From assembly GCF_003991355.1 (NCBI RefSeq), contig NZ_RCSU01000012.1, forward strand, positions 62,001 through 126,000: DNA of 64,000 bases, in the 5' to 3' direction. This DNA is from Pseudoflavitalea rhizosphaerae (GTDB taxonomy: Bacteria > Bacteroidota > Bacteroidia > Chitinophagales > Chitinophagaceae). The notes under the pieces are model-generated. The model did not search any database. It saw only the letters and a program-made list of their open reading frames with translations, and had not been told where the DNA came from. Below, one piece after another: positions 63,692-64,000 of the stretch; positions within the stretch are counted from its first letter, which is position 1, and every line of letters begins with the position of its first letter. The translations under genes were made by a program, and so were the position numbers.

Positions 63692-63773
63692 ACAAAGTAG
63701 ATTGGGTCTATAATAACGATCCGTCTCTAAAAATAATATTTATTCCTTCGCCATAAAACAAATATTTCTGGAT

Positions 63774-64000
63774 TTACGATGTATATACCTGAACATTACG
63801 ACTAAAGGATTCTTCCAGCGAAATAAAGGTCTCGGTCCTTTCAATCCCTTTGATCTTCTGTAATTCATCGTGTAATACGGCACGGAGCTGATTGATATCT
63901 TTGCAGATGATCTCGGCAAACATGCTGTAGTTCCCGGTGGTATAATTCAGGCGGATGATCTCCGGTATCTTTTGCAGTTCCCTAGCTACGGAATCATACA
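63774..64000 (-). CDS. Lrp/AsnC-family regulator, C-terminal part (5' end outside window)
   Basis: I translated the minus strand from the window edge to the TAA at 63774-63776; about 75 codons are in view and the N-terminal DNA-binding half is missing. The visible part (YTTGNYSMFAEIICKDINQL, then LQKIKGIERTETFISLEESF) is the RAM/AsnC ligand-binding domain of Lrp-type regulators, which sense amino acids. Family assignment from this half is fairly secure. Confidence 0.8.
   Translation of the reverse strand, partial: YDSVARELQKIPEIIRLNYTTGNYSMFAEIICKDINQLRAVLHDELQKIKGIERTETFISLEESFSRNVQVYTS

Overview
This window is a chromosomal stretch of a Bacteroidota bacterium, most likely a member of the Chitinophagaceae; the genus is inferred from protein style and not established. 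The evidence is a SusC/SusD pair with an ECF sigma/FecR regulator, a type IX secretion sorting tail, FecR with a DUF4974-like C-terminus, and repeated matches to the Bacteroidota -7 promoter element TAnnTTTG close to start codons. Shine-Dalgarno sequences are mostly absent. I saw no tRNA, rRNA, CRISPR array, insertion sequence or phage gene.

Layout. 1-7.0 kb (minus): ECF sigma factor, FecR anti-sigma, SusC, SusD and the start of a secreted phosphodiesterase, a nutrient-uptake locus that probably serves phosphate esters. 7.2-8.8 kb: lysS. 9.0-13.8 kb (minus): tetR-hlyD-emrB-tolC, a complete tripartite efflux operon with a palindrome inside the tetR promoter. 14-16 kb: korB alone between two gene-poor stretches, one holding a long inverted repeat. 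16-25 kb: housekeeping and envelope genes (JmjC-like cupin, YciO/Sua5, GNAT, RNase HII, TauE/SafE, heme A synthase, a membrane patatin, a lipid kinase). 25-35.5 kb: ppk1, fabH, an alpha/beta hydrolase, typA, two small secreted or membrane proteins, meaB and two glycosyltransferases. 35.6-39 kb (plus): Lon-substrate-domain protein, coaX, an outer-membrane beta-barrel and lptC in a tight operon. 39-44.7 kb: aldo/keto reductase, AhpD-like protein, S9 peptidase, MFS exporter and an RRM protein. 44.9-48.6 kb (plus): gnd-zwf-pgl, the whole oxidative pentose phosphate branch.

48.7-50.3 kb (minus) is the most unusual part: a visibly AT-rich two-gene cassette, an OLD/AAA15-like ATPase overlapping by 4 bp a small protein with weak TOPRIM-like features. 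It is inserted between a strong terminator and a cell-wall amidase gene and looks like a mobile defence cassette of a type I cannot name. 50.4-56.1 kb: amidase, M48 peptidase and two tandem secreted paralogs of unknown function. 56.3-64 kb: acyl-CoA dehydrogenase with MarR, a T9SS-sorted SGNH hydrolase, an alpha/beta hydrolase, a membrane glycosyltransferase, a DppC-like permease, a small lipoprotein and a truncated Lrp/AsnC regulator.

Five copies of one structured intergenic repeat (7.1, 8.9, 18.4, 40.2 and 56.2 kb) are scattered through the window. Each is built from nested hairpins whose closing base pair varies in a compensated way, and each sits about 10-45 bp from a stop codon. Several apparent reading frames and one 80-codon false extension of lysS arise only from these repeats.
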